Source: Limnanthes douglasii subsp. nivea (taxonomy: Eukaryota > Streptophyta > Magnoliopsida > Brassicales > Limnanthaceae). From it: 64,000 nucleotides of DNA. The stretch covers positions 339,328,654 to 339,392,653 of the forward strand of contig JAUPFV010000002.1 of NCBI GenBank assembly GCA_036936605.1. Direction: 5' to 3'. The translations under genes were made by a program, and so were the position numbers. Positions 1 to 10,934 of the stretch are shown here, one piece after another. Position 1 is the first letter of the stretch. Every line of letters starts with the position of its first letter. The notes under the pieces are model-generated. The model was given only the letters and a program-made list of their open reading frames with translations. It did no database searches and was not told where the DNA came from.

Positions 1-1979
1 TAGAAACAAGATTTATCTCTCCATATGTGTTTTCTCATTCCAATTGGTAAACTTGGCATAGTAGATACGACCATATTTGATAGATCTTATAAATAAATAA
101 AATCTTCTATTACACTGCCTTGACGACTCTTTTAGCCGATAAAGAAGTATATTCAATAAATACACATCAACTTTATTCCCTTCTTCAAATACTTTAGACT
201 AATATATGTAAATTTTATCTTGTCGTTCACCATGCAGGAAGCCAATAATAATATCCATTTGATCCAGCTCAAGATCAAATTTAGCAATAATTGATAGTAG
301 AATCCTGATTGAGGTTTGTTTCACAACCGATAAAAATATATAATTCAAATTAACACCATTCTTTTGTGTAAATCCCATAGACACCAGTTTAGCCTTGTAT
401 CTGGGTAAATCAATATCAGGTATACATAAATTCTTCTTGAATATATTTACTCCCAACAAGCTTTTAAACCTTTGGCTGCTTTATAGGAATCCAGGTTCCC
501 GTCTTCTTAAGAGATCCTACTTCTTCTCCCATGGTCGTAATCCACCTTTTTATATCACTTTTATTAATAACATCATGGTAGTTTTCAGGATCAAGAATAT
601 CTCTTTGTATTTCAATCGATAAAGTATAACCAATTACATTAACAAAACCATACATTTATGGTTGTGTGCTTGATGTTCATGATATGTCCATTTGATAACT
701 CTCGAGCTCATGTTACTCTATAGTTTGATCATCCAAAGGCCATGGAACATCAGAACCTCGTCCATCTTCATATTAATATAGTTGAACTTCCTATTTACGA
801 GTCAAAGTTGTACCAGGTCCCACAGCATCTTCTCCAGAAGCATTTCCAACTTCACTCTCTAGATCAGACTCATCATCATTTTACATCTTTTCTCAGTAGT
901 ACTAGTTTGAGTCTCTACCGTATTCTTCAATGACAGATCTTCCTTTTTAAAAAACTTGTCTGTGATTATCATAATAATCTACTTCTTCCAGATTCCCGAA
1001 GAACACACATTTGAGTGCTCTCGGCCGAAGCTTATATTGCTTCACATATGAGTAGGAAGCATATCTGAACACTTTTAAATATTCTAACTTAGGTTTCTAT
1101 CTGGCATAAGCCTCTTGAAGATAAATAAACTTAAACATAAAAATGAACTCTTGTTGATGATATACATATCTATTGTCACGACTTCTCTCTTAAAAGCTTT
1201 ACCTCATTCTAAAGGTATGAAGGATACAACTTACCATTTCCCCAAAACTTTTGGTTCATACTCTTAGCAAGACCATTTTTTGGGGGAATCCCACTCACGT
1301 TTGAGTATCTAGAAATGTTAAACTTTGAATAATTTCTAGTGAACTCATTGTTCACATCTCCAAACCATTATCAGTCAAAAGATTCTTCAGCACTTTCATG
1401 GTTTGATTTTTTGCCAATGTCTTCAAGTTGACAAATGAATTATAATATTCATCTTTGATCTTCAAAATTATAACCCATACTTTTCTAGAATAATCATCTA
1501 TCAACAATATAGAGTACCTTGCACCACCTATGCTAGGTTCCCGTGTCTCACCCTAAAGATATGAATGAACATAATCAAGCACTCCAATGGTTTTTTGGTT
1601 ATTAGGTAAAAAGTTCAACATTTTTCTCTTACCTAATAAATAACTTTTGCAAAAGCTCAAATTTGAACTAGGGTACCATTTAACATCCTTTGTTTACTTA
1701 GTTCACAAAGCTCATTCTCACTTAAATATCACGGTTAAAGATGTCATAACGTGGTAGACTCTTGTTCTGCACTCGACACACCCCATATCACTAAAAATCC
1801 TTTAAGAACAACATATTATTATTCATATAGACTTTCATAACAACAAAAGAGTCGAGGTAAACTCTTCCTCATCTAACATCTGAATAAAAAAACAGGTTAC
1901 GTTTAAATAAGGGTACACATTTTACGTTATTAATCATGATCTAAAGTCATATAAATAACTTGAGCAAACAACTACAATC
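1..1979 (-). mobile_element. Copia-1 element, integrase to reverse transcriptase part (decayed)
   Basis: Minus-strand translation gives pieces of a Ty1/copia polyprotein in family order. Around 1490-1530 an integrase-core stretch reads YSILLIDDYSRKVWV, with the first catalytic Asp in the DDYSRKVW block. At 464-655 there is the start of the copia RT domain (TMGEEVGSLKKTGTW). At 199-459 the RT continues (YKAKLVSMGFTQ, DLELDQMDIIIGFLHGE), and at 60-190 a degenerate LYRLKESSRQC block. Frames change repeatedly, so the element is dead. The element continues on the far side of Tat-1 (13074-13810) and runs off the left edge of the window. It is the same family as copia-2 at 47.2-48.6 kb, in opposite orientation. 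Confidence 0.88.
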
Positions 1980-1984
1980 ATTTT
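1980..1984. repeat. Target-site duplication of Tat-1, left copy
   Basis: ATTTT lies immediately outside the left LTR and is identical to 13069-13073. Five bp is the normal duplication length for Ty3/gypsy integrase. The uninterrupted homologous sequence in copia-2 (near 47806) serves as an empty-site reference. Confidence 0.9.
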
Positions 1985-2308
1985 TTATAAGTGTCAAAAT
2001 ATCTAAGGTGGTTTATCGGGAAACGTGTATGGGAAGAAGGGTGTCTGGCAAATAAGTACAAGATTCTAGAGAGAGAAAGTAAAAATAAAGTACTAATCAT
2101 TAGAAGGTCCCCTTTTAGGGGACATAATTTTTCCTTATATAGTGACAGTTGTGGGGCCCACTGTCACATGCTAAATCTATTCTAATTACATGTTACCCCT
2201 TATATTTGCACTTATGTCACATATTTCTTACTTTAAAATTAAGTCCCTATACATTAATGTATTACAATTTGGATCCTCTATTATACTTGGAATTTTATGC
2301 CCTTATCA
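1985..2308 (-). repeat. Tat-1 3' LTR
   Basis: This is a direct repeat of 12742-13068. The intact terminal inverted repeat of the right copy is TGATAAG...CTTATCA; here the first bases read TTATAAG, a point change in the terminal TG. The adjacent sequence at 2309-2322 is the polypurine tract (minus-strand ACTAGGGGCTAC), as expected inside a 3' LTR. Confidence 0.93.
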
Positions 2309-2322
2309 GTAGCCCCTAGTTT
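2309..2322 (-). other. Tat-1 polypurine tract
   Basis: The purine-rich minus-strand run AGGGGCTAC abuts the 3' LTR. It is the expected plus-strand primer site, and the same motif (GAGGGCTAC) abuts the Tat-2 3' LTR at 48912. Confidence 0.7.
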
Positions 2323-2390
2323 TGTGGAGGATCGAGCAAAAACTAATCGAGGGTAAAGCGCAGAATCGGGATTCTTCATGAACCTATTTG

Positions 2391-2550
2391 TCGAACGCTA
2401 GGTCGGCGCTTTCATATTAATTTGAAATGTCGAAAGCAGGGTCGCCGCTTTCTCATTAATCTGAAATGTTGAACGCAGGGTCGGCGCTTTCCCATTAATC
2501 TTAAATGTCGAACGTAGGGTCGACACTTTCCCATTAATCTGAAATGTCGA
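2391..2550. repeat. 39-bp tandem repeat in the Tat-1 3' region
   Basis: About four copies of a 39-bp unit containing CATTAATCTGAAATGTCGAA and GGTCGGCGCTTTC. The unit length is a multiple of three, so a spurious minus-strand frame stays open through it as a 13-residue repeat. Hypervariable tandem repeats in this position are known in plant Ty3/gypsy elements. Confidence 0.85.
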
Positions 2551-3004
2551 TTCTTATACTTTTTTTGCCAAGTTCGAATTCGTTGTTGATCGAATGTTGA
2601 TGTCAGGGTCGACATGTCGACCCTTTAATACTCTCGTTAAATGTCGACCCTCTACATTCTTGTAGCCAAAGCATCGATGGTTTGTAAAATTGTTTGGGCT
2701 ATTTTCGTGGGCTCAAAACCGGGTTAAATCATTTGAAGCCCAACAAGCTCTTACGTCTAACCGGTTTATCTGCCTACCCACGTGTCCTCTTTCAATTGGT
2801 CGGCGTGTTCTTCATCATTAGCCGCCTACGCGCGTGTAGCAACCGTAGCCCCCTAGGTCTGCTGCAGCCACTCGATTGGACACGTGTCTCATGGTAATTA
2901 GGTCGTACTTTAACCAGTTTTTTGGTTAAACGACTCTTGATATTCCCGAGGCTATTTTCGATTGCGCTTCTCCATGGAGCGGATCTTTACCACTCATGTT
3001 ACTT

Positions 3005-3014
3005 CTATAAATAG
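3005..3014 (+). promoter_or_regulatory. TATA-box-like element of the Tat-1 antisense gene
   Basis: CTATAAATAG lies 103 bp upstream of the ATG at 3108 and points along the plus strand, opposite to gag-pol. A matching CTATAAATA precedes the homologous gene in Tat-2 (49410). Conservation of the box upstream of both gene copies supports a real promoter. Confidence 0.6.
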
Positions 3015-3107
3015 TTTCCATTTTCATTCTCATTTTCACTAAGTTTTTCTAGAGAGATAAACTTTGGCCAAATTCCTTTTCTAAAGAGAGAAAATCCTAC
3101 TTAGTTT

Positions 3108-6100
3108 ATGAGAAGACCTATGTCTCACAAGAAACCAGCGAAGAAATCTGATGCCTCTAAGAAACCGGTCTTTTGCTTCGTCGACTACTTACAGATCACT
3201 GAATGAGCAGAAGAATACCGAGCCGCTGGGTTGATCCACAAAGGTATTGTTTCACCAGCGTATTCAGAACCGTTAATTTTTCCAAAACCTAAAAACCCCG
3301 GTCCTTCGAACCTTTCAACTCACGACGATTTTCCGACCTCACAAAAAGCTTCTTCGTCAAGGCCTCCTGCTACTCATTTTTATCTCAAAACTTCTGTTGC
3401 TGAGAATCTTATCACTCCCTCAAGGCCTCGGAACATTAACAACCGACCAAAAACCCCATGTTTAACCATGGGCGACTCCAGCTCTTCCTCTACTCCTCCG
3501 CACGAATACGTTCAACTAACTCCTGACACTATAGGGATTCGAACCAACCATAACACCGCGACGACTGCCAAGAAGGGTGTTCTAATAGATGAAGAGAAAA
3601 GGGGACGAAAAGAGGCTCCGACAAAAATCGGTGCTACGAAGTCTAGCCATATTCGAACCCACAGCACCTCAAGTGCTGTCCTCGCAAATCCTTTTCCTCA
3701 CGACTTGATGTCTGCTGAAAAATACCCACCCACGGGGACGGTAAATGCAGATACTGTAATTCAAGCCCTCAAATCTTCCACAAAGCTAGCATCGGCTGAA
3801 GTCAGAGGCAAAATCGATGACTGACCTGTTAAAATACACTTGCATAAATCCTCCAAACTAAACGTGGTGATAAAAATCGACGACGATGTTGCTAACAAAG
3901 TCGCCCCTAGAACTCCTTCCAAGGTCCTAACATCGGCAAAAACTGGAGACAAAGATTCCAGGTCGGCGAAAACCGGAGTCAAAGATGCCAGACCGGCCAA
4001 TTCAAGTACTTCCAACACAGCTGCACCAGCCAAAATTGACGATACGCCTCATATAGAACCTAGGCTTGTAGAAATTAAAGGTGAGGACGACGACCCAGAT
4101 GCTCCAAGAAATCCTTCAGTAATCATGGTTGATGGTATCGAAAGGGAACCGCTGCCACTTGGAACGGCCAGCGTCGTTTGGTTACCACATTTATTGGACC
4201 AACGACCACATCCTTTCTTTATTCAACGACAAATACTTGTACTACTCCCCCGATGAAGAAGAGGGTTTGAAAAAGATTTGGTAATTCCTGAGTGCGTTAA
4301 AGTCTGTTTTCCCAACCTGGTGAAACTCTTTTATCTGTCCAAGGTCGAGAGGTTGTTTTTTTCACCGAACTCTTCAACTGGGGTTTGCGACTTCCTTTTA
4401 ATCCCGACATTGTCCGATACTTCAAAATTCTCGAGATATGTTCGACCCAATTGACCCCTAACGCTTGGTATACCTTGATGTCGACCATCATGGCTTCACG
4501 ACTATCAAGCTTCCCCATCTCCATGGAGCAGTATATAGGGATATCCGGGCTCTCCAAATCCCCAAAGCTACCATTTTTCTATTCATCCCTCGTCAAGCCA
4601 AAGAAGATTGTGAATAACTTGTTGGAGGCTGACAGATCGTGGAAGTACAGATTTGTATTTGTCAGCGGCGCTTGGGAAAATGGTCGACCCTACAGAGAAT
4701 CTGAGGCGACTTACGTTTAAATGGACCCCTCAAGGTAAATATTTATTTATTTAGTTATTTTTTTTAAATGTATTGTCTTTTAGTTTGCAAGGTGACTATC
4801 CAACAGCTGTGGAAAAAACATCTTAAAAAAGCTTCGACAATATTTGCTCAACTTCAGGCCTTTGCAAGGAGAAGTTGTGGTTAGAGGTTTCGTCAGTGCT
4901 TCAAGAACATTAACCTCATCAACAGCAATCTTTAGAGCTGTTCCAACTGGACCCTAAGTTCTGAAGAACTGTGGACCCCTCCTCACGTTGTTGACTTTGT
5001 CAAGAGGCTCGAGGCCCCAGATTCTGAGGTGTTTTTCCCCAAACAGGATCGAGCTCCAAGAAAACGTGTGAAGTCTGAGGAGTTGTCCGATGCTAAGGAC
5101 GAACAAGGTAATGTTGTGGACCAACCTATTGAAGTTCCGCCTTTAGAGCCGGATGCTACCGTTGTCCTTAGTAACCCAACTGCAAGTGGTGACAAATCCC
5201 CTAGTGTTGTTAAAGGAGGACAAAAGGGTCACGGAGAAAAACGAAAGAAGGACATCGTGGCTGAAGAAGGAGGAAATTTTTCCTTGAACAAAAAGTCCAA
5301 GGGGAAAGCTGTTGCGCACGAGGTGCATGCAGACCCTATCACTTAACAAACCACCATACCTTCTATGTTCGAACACTTCGAGGGTGCAAAGCTACCTGCT
5401 CCTATGGACAAGTGCAAGAAAAAATAGAAATCGGAGGGTCTTATCTCTCTTGGCCAAGGAACTTTGATGCACCCCGATGCTGCACTCTTGCCCGTCCGCG
5501 CCCAGAGTTCGAAACTTCAGGACTCCGACGTCTTAGGAAAATATCTGCAGACTCTGGTTGCCCTCATATCCCAAAAAGAAATAGTGGTACTGAAACTTCA
5601 GAGGGAGCTCGTCGAGCTTAAAAGAAGCATTTCTTCCAAAGCCACGGAATCGCAGGACTCGATCGACCTTGTGAGACAACGAGCTGCTTCTGCCGAAGCT
5701 AAAGTTAAAACTTTTGGTGTGAAGGAGAAACAGTGGGAGAAGACCCTTCCTCAGCCGAGGAAAATCACGCCAAAGCCGTCAAGGAACTGGTTGCTTAGAA
5801 AGTTCAGAACAAATTTCTTCGTTGGTGGTCCACAAAAATGGCCAGGGAATTGCAAGGGCTCTGAACGGCTCTCGACCAGAGCAAAGAAGAAAATCGTATT
5901 TTTGGAGTTAAGTGCAAAAAGATCATGGACAAAAAAGTTGTCGACGCGAGGGCCGGCTATGTCTTGAACTTCCATGCTTTGTGGCCTCAGATACCACTTG
6001 GGTCGATGTGGCTAGACATTCCTGAAGAAGACCGTCTTGAAGGTGTCGCTGTTCCGACCATGCTGTTGAAGATTCCGACCCATCCGATGACTTCTCTAAT

Positions 6101-6120
6101 GCCTGATATTTACAGCTCAG
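3108..6120 (+). pseudogene. Antisense extra gene of Tat-1 (plant transposon-like protein), broken
   Basis: A multi-part reading frame lies on the strand opposite to gag-pol, between integrase and the 3' LTR. One frame runs 3108-4256 through in-frame TGAs at 3204 and 3822, then frameshifts. The N-terminus is Lys/Pro-rich and ends in EEYRAAGLI. A Ser/Thr/Lys-rich stretch follows (3230-4150). A conserved globular domain sits at 4260-4720 (FNPDIVRYFKILEI, QLTPNAWYTLMS, FVFVSGAWENGR). A charged, coiled-coil-like part follows at 5030-5900, and a C-terminus near 5950-6060 (LGSMWLDIPEEDR). The same blocks occur in order in Tat-2 (49572-51986), so this is a conserved gene and not a chance frame. Opposite-strand extra ORFs are known in Tat-lineage elements such as Grande; their function is unknown. 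Confidence 0.75.
4735..4783 (+). other. Possible short intron in the Tat-1 antisense gene
   Basis: CAAG/GTAAAT at 4731-4740 is followed by a T-rich tract and CTTTTAG/TTTGC at 4777-4788, directly after the conserved domain. The 49-nt length is shorter than normal plant introns (usually about 70 nt or more), so the call is tentative. The matching Tat-2 region is too decayed to confirm it. Confidence 0.3.
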
Positions 6121-6314
6121 ACTTTATGTTGTTTTTCTTTGCTCCATTTCTAACTTGTTTTGTCGTTAGATTTTTACTCCGTAAGTCGCACTTGTTTATG
6201 GCGGACTTTTGTTCGAACTTATTTATTTTTGTTTTATAACTTATCTTTTTTGCAACTGGAAGTGGCCAATTTCTGATGCTAAATGTTTAATGTATTTAAT
6301 TACATCTTAAATTC

Positions 6315-6664
6315 GTAGATCAACTTATGGTTGAAAAAACACGTCGATGGGTTCGAAATTTTGTTGATCAACTTGAAAGTTCAAAAACCCATTTGATGGG
6401 TTTGACATTTTGTAGATCAATTTGAGAGTTGAAAAATCCTCTTTGATGGGTTCGACATTTTTTTGATCAACTCGAAAGTTGCAAAACCCCTTTGATGGGT
6501 TCGACATGTTGTAGATCAACTTGAAAGTTGAAAAACCCCCTTAATGGGTTCGACATTTTGTTGATCAACTTGAAAGTTGAAAAACCCCCTTTGATGGGTT
6601 CGACATGTTTTGTTGATCAACTTAAAAGTTGAAAAACACCTCTTAGTGGGTTTGACATTTTGCA
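6315..6664. repeat. 48-50-bp tandem repeat between integrase and the antisense gene of Tat-1
   Basis: About seven copies of a unit built on GTTGATCAACTTGAAAGTTG and GATGGGTTCGACATTTT. It sits just after the 3' end of the antisense gene and just after the end of pol. Tat-2 has a different 36-bp array in the same place (52183-52398). Confidence 0.9.
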
Positions 6665-6812
6665 CGCTTGTTTTAGGCTTTAAATTTACTAAAATTGGTC
6701 GTTTTATGTAGGCACCTCATTAAAACCTCCCCGCGCCACCAGGGTAGGAAAGAGTGTGCCCCCGACAAAAGCTTCTTTTACAAGAGAAAAGTAGAACGAT
6801 AAAAATTACAAC

Positions 6813-7906
6813 TCATTCTAAATACATTTTAAGATGCTCGATGTTCCACGGAAGGCGCAAAGGTCGACCAAATTTGTCCTTCAAACGATAAGTCCCCGAC
6901 TTTAATTTTTCTACCACTTGGTACGGTTCTTCCCAGTTTGGTACCAGCTTCCCAAGGTGCTTGTCTTTTGTGTGGAGGAAAACATTTTGCAAAACCTTTT
7001 CCCAGACCTTGAAATTTCTTCTTCGAACTTTCGATGCATTACTCCTCATCAGGGTCTGATAATGTAAAGAACTGAGATGAGCCTTAGCTCGCTTTTCTTC
7101 TATCAAATCTAAAGTCAAAGTCTGATTTTCATCGTTGATGCTCTCCTCGTAATGACCGACCCTGAAAGAAGGGAACATTGTTTCTGCCGGGATTATCGCA
7201 TCCATTCCGTACACCAAAGCATAAGGTGATTCTTGCGTCGTTATTCTAGACGTGGTTTGGTATGACCACAATACCTCTTGTAAGAAATCCGGCCATTTTC
7301 CAGCCTTTCCTTCCAATATCCTTTTCAATCCACTGATGATCGTTCTGTTAGTAACTTCGACCTGCCCGTTTGCTCGAGGATGGAATGGGCCGAAAATCAC
7401 TGTTGTATATTGTGATTGGCATAGAATTCACTCATTTTGTTGTTGTCGAACTGAGGACCATTATACATGGTTATCTTATGAGGAACCCCATACCGACAGG
7501 AAATGTTCGACCATATGAATTTCACCACATCTTTAGCTCTGGTGCCAGACGGCGGTTCTGCTTTGACCCATTTCGAAAAATAATCCACTACCACTACAAT
7601 AGTCTACCTTCGTCCAGTTGCTAGTGGAAGTGGTCCTACCAGGTCTATTCCCCACCTATCGAACGGTAGAACCTTAGAAATGGACTCTAGGGGGACTGCA
7701 GGAGTGTGGATCGAATCGGCAAACCTCTGGCACGTATCACATCTTTTGACCAGCTTGTTAGCATCAGCAGATAGCGTAGGCCAATAAAAACCTAACAATA
7801 AGACTCTCCTAATCAATTCCTTGAAGTCGCAGTGTGTCGATTCTTCACCGTCGTGCAGCTCGGACAACACCATCTGTGACTCTTCACGCCCCAAACATCT
7901 TAACAA
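6813..7906 (-). pseudogene. Tat-1 integrase (broken)
   Basis: The N-terminal HHCC zinc-binding region is at 7604-7906 (H residues in SELHDGEESTH, then KRCDTCQRFAD). The catalytic core follows at 7397-7594 (VVDYFSKWVKAE with the first Asp). The C-terminal part is at 6813-7400 (PFHPRANGQVEVTN with the catalytic Glu, then KDKHLGKLVPNWEEPYQV and IEHLKMYL at the end). The second catalytic Asp, expected in DNGPQF, is Tyr (MYNGPQFDN), and the domain is split over three frames. This is an integrase of the Ty3/gypsy DDE family that can no longer be active. Confidence 0.9.
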
Positions 7907-8203
7907 AGGTTTGCTTGCAGGTTATTTGTAAAACACATTTCCCAAAAAGACAAAGCCTTGCGCCTTGTTTTGAACACTTTTTGCCAGATTCTTATCACTG
8001 GGAAACACTTCCTCAGTCAAAAACTTCGTAATGTTGCTCCTCCAATCGGTATTTGAAACCATTGAAATTTGACAAGCTACATTTGGTCGACTTTCCAGGT
8101 CTTTTCTCTTCAAAATGGACGGATATTCTTGCTTCAAAATCCAGGGGCACTCTCCCAAATACGTCGTTGTGGCTAATGAAGCAGCGATTGTGTGATCTTC
8201 CCT

Positions 8204-8596
8204 TCAGACATGTTCATAAGTAACCTTTTTATAAAAAAAAACCAAGATTCTCAAAGCCGCTAAATATTGCACCAGCTGCTCTTTCTTTGCCTCGGATTGT
8301 CTAGTTGTGTGATTTATCAGTAGCTGTGAATCGCTAATCAGCTGAATATTTCTTGCCCCGCAAATCTGTGCCAGCCTTACTCCTGCTAATGCTGCTTCAT
8401 ACTCAGCTTCGTTGTTTGAAGCCTTGAAACCGAAACGGATCGCTTGATGCATTGCAATCCCTGTTGGTGTAGAAATTTGAACGCCACCCCCGTATCCGTT
8501 GATACTTGAGCCACCATCCGTTCTGACTATCCATTCATCTTTTTTAACCTCTGGCTCGAGTGATACTTCCTCGGGTCTGCTGGAATGAAATTCCAC
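8204..8596 (-). pseudogene. Tat-1 second (archaeal-type) RNase H domain
   Basis: The open stretch includes WIVRTDGGSSINGYGGGV, then ASNNEAEYEAALAGVRLA and LISDSQLLI. These place the acidic active-site residues D, E and D of an RNase HI fold. A second RNase H between the gypsy RNase H and integrase is a lineage marker of plant Tat elements and supports the classification. The reading frame is interrupted from its neighbours on both sides, and a stretch linking it to integrase lies at 7922-8158. Confidence 0.85.
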
Positions 8597-8682
8597 TAAG
8601 AAGTCTGCAAACGCTTACCCCTTGATAGTTGTTCTCGGTTCAAAATAAATATCAAAGTCCCCCAGTTCCACCGACCATTTCC

Positions 8683-8973
8683 TCATACGGCCAGAAACAT
8701 CGGGTCGCTATAAAACACTTTTAAGGGGGAAAGTGGTTCGAACCGTAATAGAATGGCCTTGGAAGTATGGTTGATTTTTCTAGCGGCTGTTACCAAAGCC
8801 AACGCTAATTTCTCAAGCTTTAAGTACCAATTTTCTGCGTCTACCCAAGCAAACTTTCTGCTCCTGTCCTCTTCTCGAACTAACGTTGCACGCACCTCAT
8901 GCTCCGAAACCACTATATAAAGAAACAACTTTTCCCCGGGTAGTGGTTTTGTCAGCAACGTTGAGGATGACAA
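8683..8973 (-). pseudogene. Tat-1 RT connection and gypsy RNase H fragment
   Basis: The peptide contains LPGEKLFLYIVVSEHEVRAT and ENWYLKLEKLALALVTAARK, matching the gypsy RNase H domain just after RT. It lacks an intact RNase H active site and is separated from the RT by frameshifts. Confidence 0.78.
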
Positions 8974-9130
8974 ATAATTCTTGATGTTGAGGAACGCTTC
9001 GGTACATTCAGAAGTCCAGTTGTAATTCTTAGCATTCCTCAGTAGTTGAAAAAATGGTTCCCACTCGTCCGAAGATCATGAGATAAACCTGTTTTGTGTT
9101 GCTAATCGCCCGGTCCAAATCTGTATCTCT

Positions 9131-10028
9131 TTAACATTCCTTGGAGGTGCCATATTGTTCAGAGCGTTTAACTGGGTTGGATCTGCCTCTATACTTTTCT
9201 TGCTGATCATGAACCTTAATAACTTTCCCGATCAAACTCCAAAAGAGCATTTTTCCAAGATTCAATTTAAGGTTCACTTTCCTAAGGTTCCTGAATGTTT
9301 CTTCTAGATCTGCAAAATGAATTTCATCGGTGACGCTTTGGACCAACATATCATCGATGTAGACCTCTACATTTTGTCTGACTTGTTCCTCAAAAACCTT
9401 ATTCACAAGCCTTTCATAGGTAGCCCCCGTATTTTTTTAGTCCAAATGGCATAACCTTGTAACAATATAAACCCCTTCCTCTAATAAATGTAGTGCTTTC
9501 CTGATCTTTAGGATCCAGTTTTATTTGATTATACCCTGCGTAGGCATCCATGAAAGATAATAACTTGTTACCTGATGTTGAGTCTACCAATTGATCAATA
9601 CTTGGCATTGGGAAAGGATCCTTAGGACATGCTCGGTTGAGGTCTGTGAAGTCTACACACATTCTCCATTTTCCTGTTTTCTTTTTAACTAGAACTGGAT
9701 TCACTGTCCAACGCGGGTACCGGGACTCCCGTATGTGCCCTACCCTTGTCAATCTTTCAACCTCTGAAATGATTGCCTCTGTCTTTTCTCGAGAAAACGC
9801 TCGGTGTTTTTGTGTTATGGTTCGAATACTTGGGTTCATTGACAACTGGTGATAGATGACGCTCTCAGGGACTGCTGTTTCATCTTCTGAACACCAAACG
9901 AACAAATGTAGCTTTTGTTTAAGAAAATCAATAAACTTTTTTTGGAACCAAGGGGACAAGTTTACCCTAATCTTCAAGACCTTTCGTTTGGAAAATTCAT
10001 AACCCTCACAACTTTCATCCGTAAGCAA
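9131..10028 (-). pseudogene. Tat-1 reverse transcriptase (broken)
   Basis: Two frames cover the RT. 9414-10028 carries the fingers and palm start (SRYPRWTVNPVLVKKKTGKW, RMCVDFTDLNRACPKDPFPM, LLSFMDAYAGYNQIKLD). 9131-9406 carries the catalytic box YIDDMLVQS, so the metal-binding Asp pair is kept. Just before the frame break the conserved MPFGLK is followed by KYGGYL. The order PR-RT-RH-IN places it in Ty3/gypsy. It is inactive through the frameshift at about 9410 and others downstream. Confidence 0.92.
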
Positions 10029-10079
10029 AAAACCTGGGGTCTCCCTAGGATCGTCTACAGGATCTGATCCATGGGCCGG

Positions 10080-10706
10080 CCCCGTTAACTGCTAATCCCT
10101 CATATCGACCATTTCCCTATCTGACTTTACTGCCAAAGCTTCTCGGTAACATTCCCTCGCGGTCTTTTGGCTGCTTCTGACAACACCGGCGTTGTTTTTG
10201 ATTATAGACTTCAGGAATTAATGAATTGTAGAAGTTATAGCATGCATTCTTGACAACCAAGAACATCCGAAAATTGCATCGTGCGACGTGGGTCCATCAA
10301 CGACATTAAACAAAACTGTTACTTATTTTTTGAAAGTCCCTCTTCCGAGCTGAACCAATCCTCCATATTCACCTACTACTTCTATCGATGCTCCTGTAAA
10401 GCCGATAATTGTACGATCTGATTTTACAATCACTAGCTTATTCCTGAACCCTTACAAGGTCGATAAGAAAATAATATTTGATGAACTACTGGTATCCACC
10501 AAAATTCTTCGCACCTCCTCCCCTGCAATAGCCGCCACAATCACGATTGCATCTTCCTGAGGGCCAGTAACGTCTCTCATGTCATCGTCGTCGAAACATA
10601 GAATATGAGAAGGATTTTGGTACAAATGAGGAGAATTTCTTGCCTCTAACTGAGTAGCCAGATTAACTATATGCCTCTTTCGTGAAGAATTGGTAGTACG
10701 TGTCAT
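10080..10706 (-). pseudogene. Tat-1 aspartic protease region (broken)
   Basis: The frame 10452-10706 holds LATQLEARNSPHLYQNPSH, then the acidic FDDDDMRDVTGP block and RRILVDTSSSSNIIF. The active site expected as DTGSS reads DTSSS. Broken frames at 10080-10450 continue the domain (KSDRTIIGFTGASIEVVGEY, DGPTSHDAIFG). The same order is visible in Tat-2 (59216-59587) and Tat-3 (63720-64000). Confidence 0.85.
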
Positions 10707-10934
10707 TGAATCGCCCCCGAAGACAGTTAGCTACTCAAAAAATTTGCATAATTCTCTTACCTTTTCTCGTGATGGGGGTACCACTTCCTCAATCACTCCA
10801 ACTATATTCTTGTTTTTATCCGGGTCTAGATATTTGGTGGACAAATCAAACGAGTCATTGACCTCGGAAACCACCAAAAAAATTTCATGTTTTGGCACTG
10901 CTACAATCTATTTGGCTGCTCCACTTTGCTGAGC

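Noticed and set aside
2412..2615. Minus-strand open frame with a 13-residue repeat (HFRLMGKRRPC)
   Set aside because: It is produced by the 39-bp tandem repeat, whose length is a multiple of three; no start context or homology.
6325..6519. Minus-strand frame in the 48-bp array
   Set aside because: Simple by-product of the tandem repeat.
6315..6664. CRISPR-like array
   Set aside because: The whole 48-50-bp unit repeats, with no unique spacers; tandem repeat of a retrotransposon.
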